A DNA stretch of 64,000 bases from Scilla litardierei (taxonomy: Eukaryota > Streptophyta > Magnoliopsida > Asparagales > Asparagaceae), in NCBI GenBank assembly GCA_030789695.1, contig CM061139.1, positions 5,781,878 to 5,845,877 of the forward strand, written 5' to 3'. Shown piece by piece: positions 54,607 to 64,000 of the stretch (the stretch's first letter is position 1; every line of letters begins with the position of its first letter). The notes under the pieces are model-generated. The model searched no databases. It had not been told where the DNA came from and was given only the letters and a program-made list of their open reading frames with translations. Made by a program: the position numbers and the translations under genes.

Positions 54607-57419
54607 TGTAACGACCACTTTTCGTCGTACTTTGTTCGTGCACGTGCTTTTGACCGTGCACGTGTTTATTTTAGACTTCGTTTGTTTGTGAACACTTTCA
54701 TGTGATATGCCGTTGTGAACGTCCCCGATAGTATTAAATAGTGGCACTAATTTGGAACGACGTTTCTCGAGTCGTTTTCCCACAATTTAATCTTATTTGA
54801 TGAGACGTCGCGATTTTCACTTTTGACGGGAGACGTTTCTATTTTTAGTTTCGTCGTCCGACGTTGAAATTGAGATCTGTCTTCTTAGTTAGTTCACTTT
54901 CATCATCACGATCACCCCGATATTTATTTTATAATTTTTGGAGTTTATTTGACCACTTTTATATTTTTAACAAGGTTTATAATATTTTTAATAATTAATT
55001 TTTAAATTATTTTCGGCCAAATAAAATTTATTTGAGTTTTAAACGTTTTAAAGAATTTTTGAGTCAATTTCCAGCTCATTTGGATCGCATCAAATACTTG
55101 TGTGAGTTGGAGAAGTTGAGACTCAAATTTTAAATATTTTTGAACTTCTAATCGTATTAGATTTAGCCCTAGACCAAGTCAACCCATCTACACTATAAAC
55201 AACCTTTAGGAAGACCTATTTTCGCAAGACAATAACCCTAGCCGCTTCCAAAAATCAAATTTGACGTTGCGACAAATCGTCGCAACGTTGCGACGAACTT
55301 CTGCCGCACGACCGGGGAAAACAGCTCCGTTCCCCCGCTCAGACCGGTAGCCGCCCCCGCACCAAGCCCTCGCCCGCACCCCGCTGCAGCCGCTGCATCG
55401 CAACCCCGCACCAAGGCCGCTCAGACCGAGAGCTCAGCCCGTATCCCCGCTCCGCACCGTGCCCGACCGAAGGCCACGCCCGCACCGACCGCTCTCCGCA
55501 ACGTTGCAACGTTGCAACGTTGCAACCCCGCATCCGCAGCGCTCGACCGAGACCCTCCTCCGCACCGACCGAGAGGAAGCCCCACACCCCGCAGCTGCGA
55601 CCGACCCGCACCGCTGCACAGCCGTCCCCCTGTGTCTGACCGAGCCAAGTCCCCGCACCGAGGCTGTACGACCGAGAGCCATTCGTCGCAACCCCGCACC
55701 CGTCGCACCACTTACCACCATGGGCCCCCCAAGTTCTCCAGAGGTATTGTGGGTCCCCCATAGGTCCCTAGGACAACTGTGGGCCCCACCTAGGTGCTTT
55801 CTCTTCGAGGATTCGTCGCGTACGACGTTGCGACACGTCGTAGGCCGTTGTCGCACGTGCTAGCTTTGGAATCTGGATTCGTTGCTCCGGTTGATTGCTC
55901 TGAAATTTCCAGCGAGGAATCTAATTGGAATCTGGACTTGGAGCGCGATCTTTTATTCCAACCCCCGGTGTCGCTACCCAACGCCGGTGTAGCTTTCGCG
56001 TCGTGTTGAGGTAACGCTTTGCACCCCTAGGACCCCCAACCCAATGCATGCTAATCAAGACTAAAATCAGTATTTTTAAAGTATTTTAAATGTTTTAGAA
56101 TTCACTAATCAAGATTAATAAAACGGATGTAGGCCGGTGGACTTGTGCACGTAGGGTTATTGTGATTTTGGACTCGTTGGACGGTGTTGCTCAGACGTGA
56201 TACTTGCAGGCAAGTGAAACTTGCCAACCCTTGTGTAGGGCCATGTTTTTAGGCCACTTCCTTGCTTTTAGCGTAAAAGAGACTAGTCAGTGAAATGATA
56301 GCTGGCTAGACGCCTACTTGATCTAGTTTGACAACGAAACTAGATCCGTCACCTAAATGATCTAGCTTGACAACGAAGCTAGAGCCAACTCTTTAAACTT
56401 GTTGATCATGCATACTAAACTGTCATGTTTACTTTCCTTACATGTACGCTTTACTACTTGCATGTCATGACATCCATGCATTGAATGTCGCATTCGTAGC
56501 ACACGCTACATACTTGTACTTGCTTGTCCCGGGCTAGGTGCACCCCTACGCCATACTTGTTAAAAACACTTCCTGCCTCATGATCCAGAAGCGACCATTC
56601 CCGTTCGGGGGTAAGGCCCTGGCTCGATACACGTGGAGGGGTAGGGTTGAGCGACCAATCAGCGTAGAAGTGTGCCCGTACAGCCTCTTCAGCTGTAAGG
56701 CGTGAACTCTGTGCACGAGGTGCTTACTTTACTTGTCTTGTACTAGTGAGTGTTACTTGTATAACTTGTCATCCATGCCATGTTTAAATGACATGCTCGT
56801 ACTTTACCTTACTTTACCTTACTTGTTGCACTCATACTTTAACTGTCATGTCATTGCATTCATGCTAGAACTGCTAGGTTGCTTTACTTTTGCCTACTTT
56901 CAGTTTCCTTGCACAAGTCTCTTGTAGACTTGCTGACATGTGCCCCTTGCTCTTTTGGGTGTCAAATGTTAGACCCTGAGCCGGAGACCGTTGCTGTGTA
57001 CGTGATGTTTTACTGACGCTGAGTCTGAGTCCATGATTGTCCAGGAGGAGTTTTGTGGACACCGGAGACCCTTCTTGGTGACTTTGCTGAGTTCCTTTTG
57101 TTTTAGGCTTTATTGTTAGTTGTCGGTGCGTGGCACCTTTGTTTTGTACGTTGTACTTTTGTTGGCCATGTTTGGGCCTTTAGACTCTTTTTCTTTCTAG
57201 CCTGGTGGCTTTTTCTGTGATGTTGAAACTTATTTTATGGATATTCTGAGATATCTCTTTTGTCTCATTTCATTATTATTATCTTTGTTTCGTTCGCGTT
57301 GCAAGGACCTGCAGTTTTAAATTTGATTGACGCTTATCGGACTTGCAGCTTTGTAGCTTTAAGTCTGAGCGGACCTTCTCACGCTTCGCCTCCATATTTT
57401 TGGGAAGCGGGGCGTGACA
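54607..57419 (+). repeat. L-B 3' LTR (2,813 bp)
   Basis: Near-identical to 48221-51062, lacking the 29-bp duplication. TATAAA at 55194-55199. Confidence 0.93.
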
Positions 57420-57424
57420 ATTTA

Positions 57425-60400
57425 CAACCGGACTACTCTCACTGTGGAGGAGGTGAAGGCGGCGCTTCACACGGAGAAACTATGCGGCAAGGTTCAAGGT
57501 AGAGATCATGTGAGTAACCGCGAGGAGGCATTGCATGTGAGGGGTCGACATGAAAGGAGAGGAGGCTTTAGGAAGAATAATGACCACTCTAAGTCGAGTC
57601 ACTCGCAGGATAGGTTTACGAACATCACATGCTACAATTGCCACAAGAAGGGTCATTATTCGAATCATTGTCCTATCAAGAATAGGAAGAAACGAAAGGA
57701 AACCGAGAAGGATTCTGGTTCGGCATATTTAGGGATTGATGATGAGCAGGTTCATGATGAAGGTAGAGATATCGAGATTTTTGCTACCAGGATTGCAGGT
57801 GATGCAAACATGGCATGGCTCATGGACAGTGGATGCTCGTATCATATGACTCCTCATAGGAGTTGGTTTGCAACATACCGTTCCAAGAAAGCTGGAGGCT
57901 CAATCCTCATGGGGAAAATGCAGTGTGTAGAACTACGGGTATTGGAACCATTCAGATAAAGATGCATGACGGCATAGTGCGTACACTTGCTGATGTGAGG
58001 CATGTCCCAGATTTGCGGATGAGCCTAATCTCCAAAGGCGTGTTGGATAATGCCGGATGTAAGTCGATTTTAGAAAAAAGACCAACTTCGAGTTTTGAAA
58101 GTAGCCATGGTTGTGATGAAGGGAAAGAAGGTCTGAAAATTATATGCCCTTCAAGGTACCACAGTGTAAGGTGAAGCAGACGTAAGCACTACGAGCGTAG
58201 TTTCTGGAGATTCAGCCAAGTTATGGCATTATCGTTTGGGTCATCCGTGTAACACAATGCTTGATGTACTCTGAAGAAGAAAACTAATTGAAGCATCGAA
58301 TAAGAGTGTAGAATTCTGTGAATCCTATGTGTACGGTAATAAAACAAAGCTGCAGTTTAACCCGGGAAAGCATACTAGCAAAGGACCACTTGACTATGTG
58401 CACACAGATGTGTGGGGACCGTGCCCAGAACCGTCAAGGGGGGAGCTAATTATTTTGTCTTGTTCATGGATGACTACTCTCGCAAAGTCTGGATGTACTT
58501 AATGAAGTCAAAGGACCCGACTTTTGATATGTTTCAAGAGTGGAAGACCATGGTGGAGAAGCAAACCGAAAGGCACATGAAGGTGCTTAGATATGACAAT
58601 GTAGGTGAGTTTACCTCGAGGGAGTTTAGAAATTTCTGCAAATTCCATTGGATCCGCATACACTTTAGCACACCCGGTGATCCGCAGTCTAATGGTGTGT
58701 TGGATCGGATGAATAGGACATTGTTGGAGAGAGTGCAGTGTTTGAGGCACTCAGCCAGTTTGGGGAAGGAATTCTGGGGAGAGATACTCTCGACTGCTGT
58801 GCACATTGTGAACATAGTTCCTTCAGTAGCGATTGGCTACAAGATCCCTGAGGAGATGTGGAGTGTGAAGCTGATGATTATTCATACTTGCTCATTGTGG
58901 GTTGCCCGGCATACGTGCACAAGAAGGGCGACAAGTTGGATCCAAGAGCAAAGAAGTGTGTCTTTCTTGGATATGGCCACGGCGTCAAGGGATATCATTT
59001 ATGGGATCCAGAGGGTAAGAAAGTGACAGTGAGCTGACATGTCACTTTTGATGAGGATGCAATGCTCAGGGCAGAGCATTCTCACTCAAAAGATGACACG
59101 TCCGCAAAGGAATTTCACCGGAGATGGTTAATCTTCTGGTCCAGCCCACTCAGCGACCAGGCAAAGAGTTGATGATCGATACTCCAGTTGAGGGAGATGA
59201 TAAGGTCCATGCTGAGGACCATGTGTAGACACCCGATACATCTCAGGTACGTGTTGACACCTATGCATGTGATGATGGAACGCGTAGATCAAAGAGGGTA
59301 AAGAAAGCGCCAGAAAGATTAGGAGCATGGGATTATGCAAGTTATTCTTTCGATGATATGGCGTCTTATGCACTCAACATAGAGCACGAGAAACCAGCGG
59401 CATATGGTGGAGCCATAATCTTGGGAGATACCGCTCAGTGGCAAGGAGCTATAGAGGAGGAGATGGAGTCCCTTCACCGGAACGACACTTGGGATTTGGT
59501 ACCGTTACCTAGCGAGAAGCGTGCTATTGGTTGTCGCAGGATATACAAGGTCAAGGAAAGTTCAACTCAAAATGGGAACAATGTCAGGTACAAGGCAAGG
59601 TTGGTTGCCAAGGGATTTGCACAACAGAAGGGTGAAGACTACAAGGAGATATTCTCACCGGTTGTACGACACACGTACATTCGTGTGTTATTGGCGCTAG
59701 TTGCTGGCATGGACATGGAGTTGGAGCAACTCGATGTAAAGACCACCTTTCTGCATGGAGACCTTGATGAGGAAATCTATATGCAGCAGCCTGAAGGGTT
59801 CAGAGTTGAAGGGAAACAGACTTTGGTGTGCAGGTTGAAGAAATCATTGTACGGTTTGAAGCAGTTACCCAGGTAGTGGTACAAACGATTCAATAGCTTC
59901 ATGATGGGAGTAGGCTTCGAGAGGAGTATCAAGGATCAATGTGTGTATGTTCGCACACTTAAGAATGGCTTGAAGATTTATTTGCTGCTCTATGTGGATG
60001 ACAAGCTAATTACTTCTAATAGCATGTCGGAGGTGAAGAAGCTGAAGGAGAATCTAGGGCAAGAAGTTGACATGAAGGATTTGGGGCCCGCTAAGAAGAT
60101 TCTCGGAATGAGATTGTTCGAGATCGAAAGAAGCATGAGCTTAGCTTGTCACGGAAGGGGTATATTCAGAAGGTACTAGCCCAGTTTGGGATGGATAGTG
60201 CAAAGCCGTGACGACACCTTTGGAAGCTCATTTTCAGCTGTCAGTGAGTCAGTAGCTAAGCACCGATGATGAGAAGACTTACATGTCTCAGGTTCCATAT
60301 GTGAGTGAAATAGGAAGCTTGATGCAAGCAATGGTTTGCACACGTCCAGATATTGCACAAGCCATCGAAGTGGTTAGCAGGTATATGGCTAATACTGGCA

Positions 60401-60947
60401 AGGAGCATTGGGAAGCCGTCAAGTGGATACTGAGATATCTGCGAGGCACAGCGAGTGTCGGGATCCTTTATGGGAGAGGAGACGGAAAGGTGCTGACAGG
60501 TTACTGCGATAGCGACTACGTAGGTGATAGAGATAGGCGGTGATCCACCACGGGGTATGTGTTCAATTTTTGTACTGTCGCGGTATGGTGGAGGTCGGTC
60601 TTACAGTCTGTGGTTGCGCTATCGACCATAGAAGCCGAATTGATTGTAGTGGTGGAAGCTGTGAAGGAGGCCAAGTATTTGAGGAGTCTGCTGAGAGATT
60701 TGGGGTGCCACAGAGTTCATCACATGTGCATTGTGATAGCCAGAGTGCCATTCATCTGGTGAAGCACCAGGCATACAGATCGAGGACGAAGCATATTAAG
60801 GTGCGTGATTCCTTCCTTGAGTTAGAGAAGTAGGAGATAGAGCTTCAGAAGATCCCAACTGATTTGAACCCCGCAGAAATGTTTACCAAGCCAGTTCCCA
60901 CCGTCAAGCTCCAGGTTTGCATGGAGCTACTTTCTTTGTTGGCTTAG
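57425..60947 (+). pseudogene. Copia gag 3' part, protease, integrase, RT, RNase H; broken
   Basis: Zinc knuckle CYNCHKKGHYSNHC (about 57631-57672). Protease WLMDSGCSYHMTPH (about 57816). The integrase finger has LWHYRLGHP, but its final CxxC reads CESY, so one zinc ligand is lost. The core has VHTDVWGP and RYDN, but the catalytic Glu is Asp in NGVLDRMNRT (about 58690-58720). The RT contains WDLVPLPSEKRAIG, LEQLDVKTTFLHGDL and YVDD (about 59993-60004). RNase H: GYCDSDYVGD and ALSTIEAEL, then HCDSQSAIHLVK in another frame; end at TAG 60945-60947. Damage: frameshifts near 57915, 58880 and 60150, stops near 58274, 59875 (TAG for Gln) and 60541. Non-functional. Confidence 0.9.
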
Positions 60948-61059
60948 GTGGCGCCAAAGGGCGCGCTTTCTGAGACGATGATGATTCTAGAGAGTGGGTC
61001 ATGGTGTATAGTGTGGAGCATCAGGAGTCATTGGTGATGAGATTTAAATCAAGGTAGAG
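60948..61059 (+). other. Copia 3' leader and weak polypurine tract
   Basis: Noncoding; aaatcaaggtagag ends directly at the 3' LTR start. Confidence 0.5.
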
Positions 61060-61676
61060 TATTGCTTTCTGTGATTCAAATCCCATGGAGCAGTTTTTCC
61101 AGGTGACTCGGTCGAGTAGAAGGCTACTCGGTCAAGCAGCAAGCTCTCGACCGAGCAACATGAAGACATTGACAGACCGAGCAGGCAGAGAGCTTGGGAA
61201 GTTTTCCCCTTTGACTCGAGTGACTCCTACTCGGTCGAGTAGGAGGCTACTCGGTCGAGCAGTAAGCTGCTCGACCGAGCAGCATGAAGGCTTTATTTGC
61301 CCGAGAAGCCCGAGGGCATTTCGCTTGAAGATGGATACTGACACTCGGGCCGAGTAGCTAGGCTACCTGACCGAGTCGACTTGACTCCACCTAGGGCATA
61401 TCAGCTCGACCGAGCTGACAGCCGACTCGGGCCGCGTCGGCACGGGCCCATGCGCAGAAACCGATGGCTGGATGTGTTTTATTCCCTTTGTTTTGGGTTT
61501 GTATTAAAACCTAACTATTGTTTTAGATTAGGTGAAGCCTCTTTTCAGATTGAGAGAGTTTTGGAGAGCCTCTAGCTACCCCATTGGAGATTGAGAGAGT
61601 TTTAGGGTTTGTGTTCTTGAGACAAAGGTTTGGGTTTTTCTTCTCTTCTTCTTCTATTGATTTCTTCCTCTTGAGT
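61060..61676 (+). repeat. Copia 3' LTR, interrupted after 617 bp
   Basis: It starts TATTGCTTTCTG (second base changed from the canonical TG) and follows the 5' LTR including the palindrome array (61105-61440). At ttgagt it meets the L3 terminus TGTAACGG. Confidence 0.88.
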
Positions 61677-62253
61677 TGTAACGGCCGCTTTCCGACCGTT
61701 CGTAGTTTCTGTGTGCACGTGCTTTATCGTGCACGTATTTTATTTGGGTTTTCCTGTGCTCCGGCATCAGTAATGCGATATGTCGTTGTGATAGTTTCGG
61801 GGTGTTGGCTTTTATGGAAATTTTGGGAACGTCGTTTCACGGCTCGTTTCATCGCAAAACGACTTTAAACGATAGGGGCGTTTTAGTCATTTGACTCTAA
61901 ACACCGTTTCCAATTTTACGTAAATTCTTGGTAGGCGTTACGCACGATCAGGCTCCATAGATCTATTGTCTCGTCTCCACGATCGCCCCGGTATTTTCGG
62001 ATTATTTTTCTGACGCCCGGATTGAGAGATATCGCCCAGAATAACCTCGACCGTCGATTTTTTCCCCAATCAAATTCAATTTCGAAATTTGTTAGCCAAA
62101 TCTGGCTAAATATCTTATTTAAAATCGTTTTAAAATCCTTCCTAAACTGTTTCCTATTCGTCCCCTTGACTTACCCCTAACTGTACACCCCTATCCCTTG
62201 CCCCTCACCCATTTAACCCTTAATTTAGGTCTTTTTAGCTAGCTAATACCCTA

Positions 62254-62261
62254 TTTATAAT
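62254..62261 (+). promoter_or_regulatory. Candidate TATA element of L3
   Basis: TTTATAAT upstream of the GC-rich zone, in the relative position of the L-family TATA box. Confidence 0.3.
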
Positions 62262-62924
62262 ATCTAACCCTAACCCTAATCCAACCCTAACCCAAATCGC
62301 TCAGCCGCCGGCCCCAAAACGCAAAACCCCCGATCTCTCCCTCAGCTCTCTCTCTCCCCCTCACGGCACAGCCGCAACCCCCCTCTGTGACAGCACTTAC
62401 GGCCAACCCGCCGCCCGCCGCAAGCCGCCTTAGCCCTCACAGCACGCCACCCCCGATCTCCATCTCTGACATTTCCCCTCTCGCATCCACAGCGAGCGCT
62501 GCCGTGAACCTCAGTGAAGCTGCCGCCTGCAGCATCTTCCGCCGCCGCTGCTGTGCTCCGCCACGGCCTCTCGCCGTCGCCGCTGACCCCGACCCCCCGT
62601 GCAGCGCCCCCGATCGCTGCCGCGATTCACGGTGAGGCCGCCGTCACCGCTGACCGATCGCCGCCGCGATCCCTGTGCAGCAGCGCCTCACCTGCGCTCT
62701 CTCCGCCTCCCCTCCATCTCCCTTCGATCACCGCCGCTACGCGATCCCCAAGCGCCGCCTTCCCCCTCGCTCAGCGATCCGCAGCCCGCACCACCCCGTG
62801 TCGCTCCTCTCCCCTCTCAGTCGCCTGATCCCGCCGCCACTCTGTAGAGCGCCACCGCTGCGATCTGAGGCCGTCGCCGCCGCCGAGGCCGTTCTGCCGC
62901 CTCCCCCGCGAGACCCCAATCGCC

Positions 62925-63419
62925 GTTCTCGATTCTCTAAGGGAATGCTCTGTGCTCAGTGACGATGTTGTGAACTCGCTTGCCTCGAGCTCGATTGTGT
63001 CAGCTCGGTCCAGGATTGCTGATGTTTTGGTGAAGAATAGTACATTGTTGAGGTCGGAGCTTATGTTGAGAGTATTTTAGGGACGTTCGACAGATCTTTA
63101 TCCTTTGGTGAGAGAGTCAGCGGCTAATGGAGTTACTGAGTTATTGGGGAGAGATGAACTTTGGGTCGATGGAGCTCAAGAATGATGATGTAGCAGCTGT
63201 TCGGTTGCAAATTTGGCAAACATTGTTTGAATGGCTGAACATGATCACCTATAAGTGCAGGAGTAATACATGCAAATGTTTCTTGGTGTGTTAGCTGATA
63301 CTAGTCGGGTGGTCAGACATACTGCAAGAGAGGTGCTCCGGTCGATGAAGCTCCACTTACCTGAGATGTTTAAATCTTCAGTTGATGGTCTTATCACAAA
63401 TTTGGTTACCCACCCCGAG
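62925..63419 (+). pseudogene. Captured host gene fragment: HEAT/ARM-repeat protein, SIEL/INTS4-like
   Basis: Three segments read as a plant HEAT-repeat protein. In the frame of 62952: SDDVVNSLASSSIVSARSR to DLYPLVRESAANGVTELLG, with one TAG at 63078-63080 where Leu is expected. In the frame of 63169: NDDVAAVRLQIWQTLFEWLN. From 63267: YMQMFLGVLADTSRVVRHTA to HLPEMFKSSVDGLITNLVTH. From memory these resemble consecutive repeats of the SIEL (SHORT-ROOT-interacting, Integrator subunit 4-related) protein, with a stretch missing between the first and second segments. It has no start, is out of frame twice and lies within L3. Host origin is firm on style; the family name is tentative. Confidence 0.55.
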
Positions 63420-64000
63420 AGACCGTCACGCTTTCTGTCCGATTAGGTGGACACTGAGGATCAGTGACGAGACGTTCCAAAAATTGGAGTCGCAACGCGA
63501 GCACCGCCACCGTTTCCAGACCCGACGTCAGATCTACGTGCGATCGTTATAAAAGGTAAGTACCCTAAATGCATAGTAAAAACCCACACCGTAGCAAACT
63601 GAAAACCTAATCTAAAATCTGTCAACGTGAACTAAATTTACTTTCTGCATCTGTAAAACGTTGCCCACTGTAGAAATCGACCATCGGACGACCTTTCTGT
63701 GCACATAGGGTAGTGGTCAATCTAGGTTGAACAAAACATCAAAATGTGACTTTTGACTAATAGGGTAGTCCCGACAACCTAGAAACAAACCTAAATAGGA
63801 CTTATTGAAAATGCGACCTGACACCGTCGCCGTGACACTGTTTCAGACGGACTACCGCGGACGCGACGACTGGACGAGGCGCTCCGGGAGGACGACACTC
63901 TCGCCACCGCATGCAAGTGTATCCTACTTGCACTTTTGGCCGTGCTTAGGCCTTAGTTGGTTAGAACGGATAACTGTGAACAAATAGAACCGGACGTGAA

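Larger units (their letters stand above)
48221..57419 (+). mobile_element. L-B: complete noncoding LTR element (LARD-like), plus strand
   Basis: LTRs 48221-51062 and 54607-57419 flank a 3,544-bp interior without proteins. ATTTA duplications (48216-48220, 57420-57424) mark insertion in copia gag. It is the same family as L-A but in the opposite orientation, about 93% alike by eye over the first 140 bp of the LTR. Signals: primer-site region ggttttattggtggcccata at 51063 and polypurine tract taaggtggggagga at 54593-54606. Confidence 0.93.
46710..61676 (+). mobile_element. Tork-like Ty1/copia retrotransposon, split by L-B
   Basis: The layout is 5' LTR, initiator-tRNA-Met primer site, gag, protease, integrase, RT, RNase H, 3' LTR. 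The order integrase before RT defines Ty1/copia; integrase and RT text are Tnt1-like. L-B interrupts gag (ATTTA duplication) and the L3 LTR interrupts the 3' LTR at 61677. The net visible length without L-B is about 5.8 kb. The LTRs differ by many substitutions, so it is older than L-B, as nesting demands. Confidence 0.9.
61677..64000 (+). mobile_element. L3: start of a related LTR, runs off the window
   Basis: The terminus TGTAACGGCC, then gtgcacgtgctttatcgtgc, parallels TGTAACGACC and gtgcacgtgcttttgaccgt of the L LTRs. Further right, gtaagtaccctaaatgcat (63556) parallels ggtaacgctttgcacccc with its ccaatgcatgc, and the tacttgcacttttgg...ttaggcc block (63930) parallels the ...aacttgccaaccc...ttaggcc block. 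So everything to 64000 lies inside one LTR. The distance between these anchors is about 0.45 kb longer than in L, roughly the size of the captured gene fragment. The GC-rich zone 62290-62930 corresponds to the GC island. Confidence 0.65.

Noticed and set aside
62262..62296. Telomere-like ctaaccctaaccctaatcc
   Set aside because: Only a few imperfect units inside an LTR; not a telomere or an interstitial array.
62387..62962. Overlapping Pro/Ser/Arg-rich frames
   Set aside because: Frames open in all three phases in C-rich DNA with no domain; treated as the L3 GC island.

Overview
The window reads as plant nuclear heterochromatin: 64 kb of LTR retrotransposons nested inside one another, with no intact host gene. 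Every domain-bearing reading frame belongs to a plant lineage: Ty3/gypsy Athila, Ty3/gypsy Tekay (chromovirus), Ty3/gypsy Tat, Ty1/copia Tork-like, and an older decayed Ty1/copia. The only host-derived coding sequence I see is a broken HEAT/ARM-repeat gene fragment inside an LTR near the right edge. A flowering plant is the natural reading; monocot versus dicot cannot be decided from this.

Left to right. 1-2109: left-cut LTR (subfamily L2, minus orientation) that interrupts an Athila element. 2110-12782: Athila, with decayed pol, a promoter-like spacer, an ATHILA-ORF1/env-position pseudogene, a long 3' noncoding region, an LTR, and a tRNA-Asp-type primer site after that LTR. 12783-22286: minus-strand Tekay chromovirus, one LTR truncated, gag-pol broken and carrying two intron-like interruptions. 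22287-23307: AT-rich sequence with no gene. 23308-43898: a Tat element (protease, RT, RNase H, second RNase H, integrase, hairpin-rich tandem array, antisense ORF). It is split by a solo L2 LTR (27141-29804, duplication ATTAA) and by a complete noncoding element, L-A (32958-42155, duplication AACCT). 43899-46709: decayed copia. 46710-61676: Tork-like copia whose gag is split by a second complete noncoding element, L-B (48221-57419, duplication ATTTA). 61677-64000: the start of another related LTR (L3) inserted into the copia 3' LTR and running off the window; it contains the captured host-gene fragment.

How the parts relate. The noncoding L elements have 2.8-kb LTRs and 3.5-kb interiors with no recognisable protein. 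They share LTR termini, the sequence next to the primer site and the polypurine tract with the Tekay chromovirus, so they look like Tekay-derived non-autonomous (LARD-like) elements that would need Tekay proteins in trans. L-A and L-B are head-on copies, making an inverted repeat with about 9.2-kb arms and a 6-kb spacer.

A second theme is that the LTRs of several unrelated lineages each carry arrays of short CpG-containing palindromes (TCGGCCGA, TCGGTCGA, GTCGGTC/GACCGAC, GCAACGTTGC), usually just upstream of a TATA-like box. All positions were read by eye; similarity statements are by inspection and not computed.
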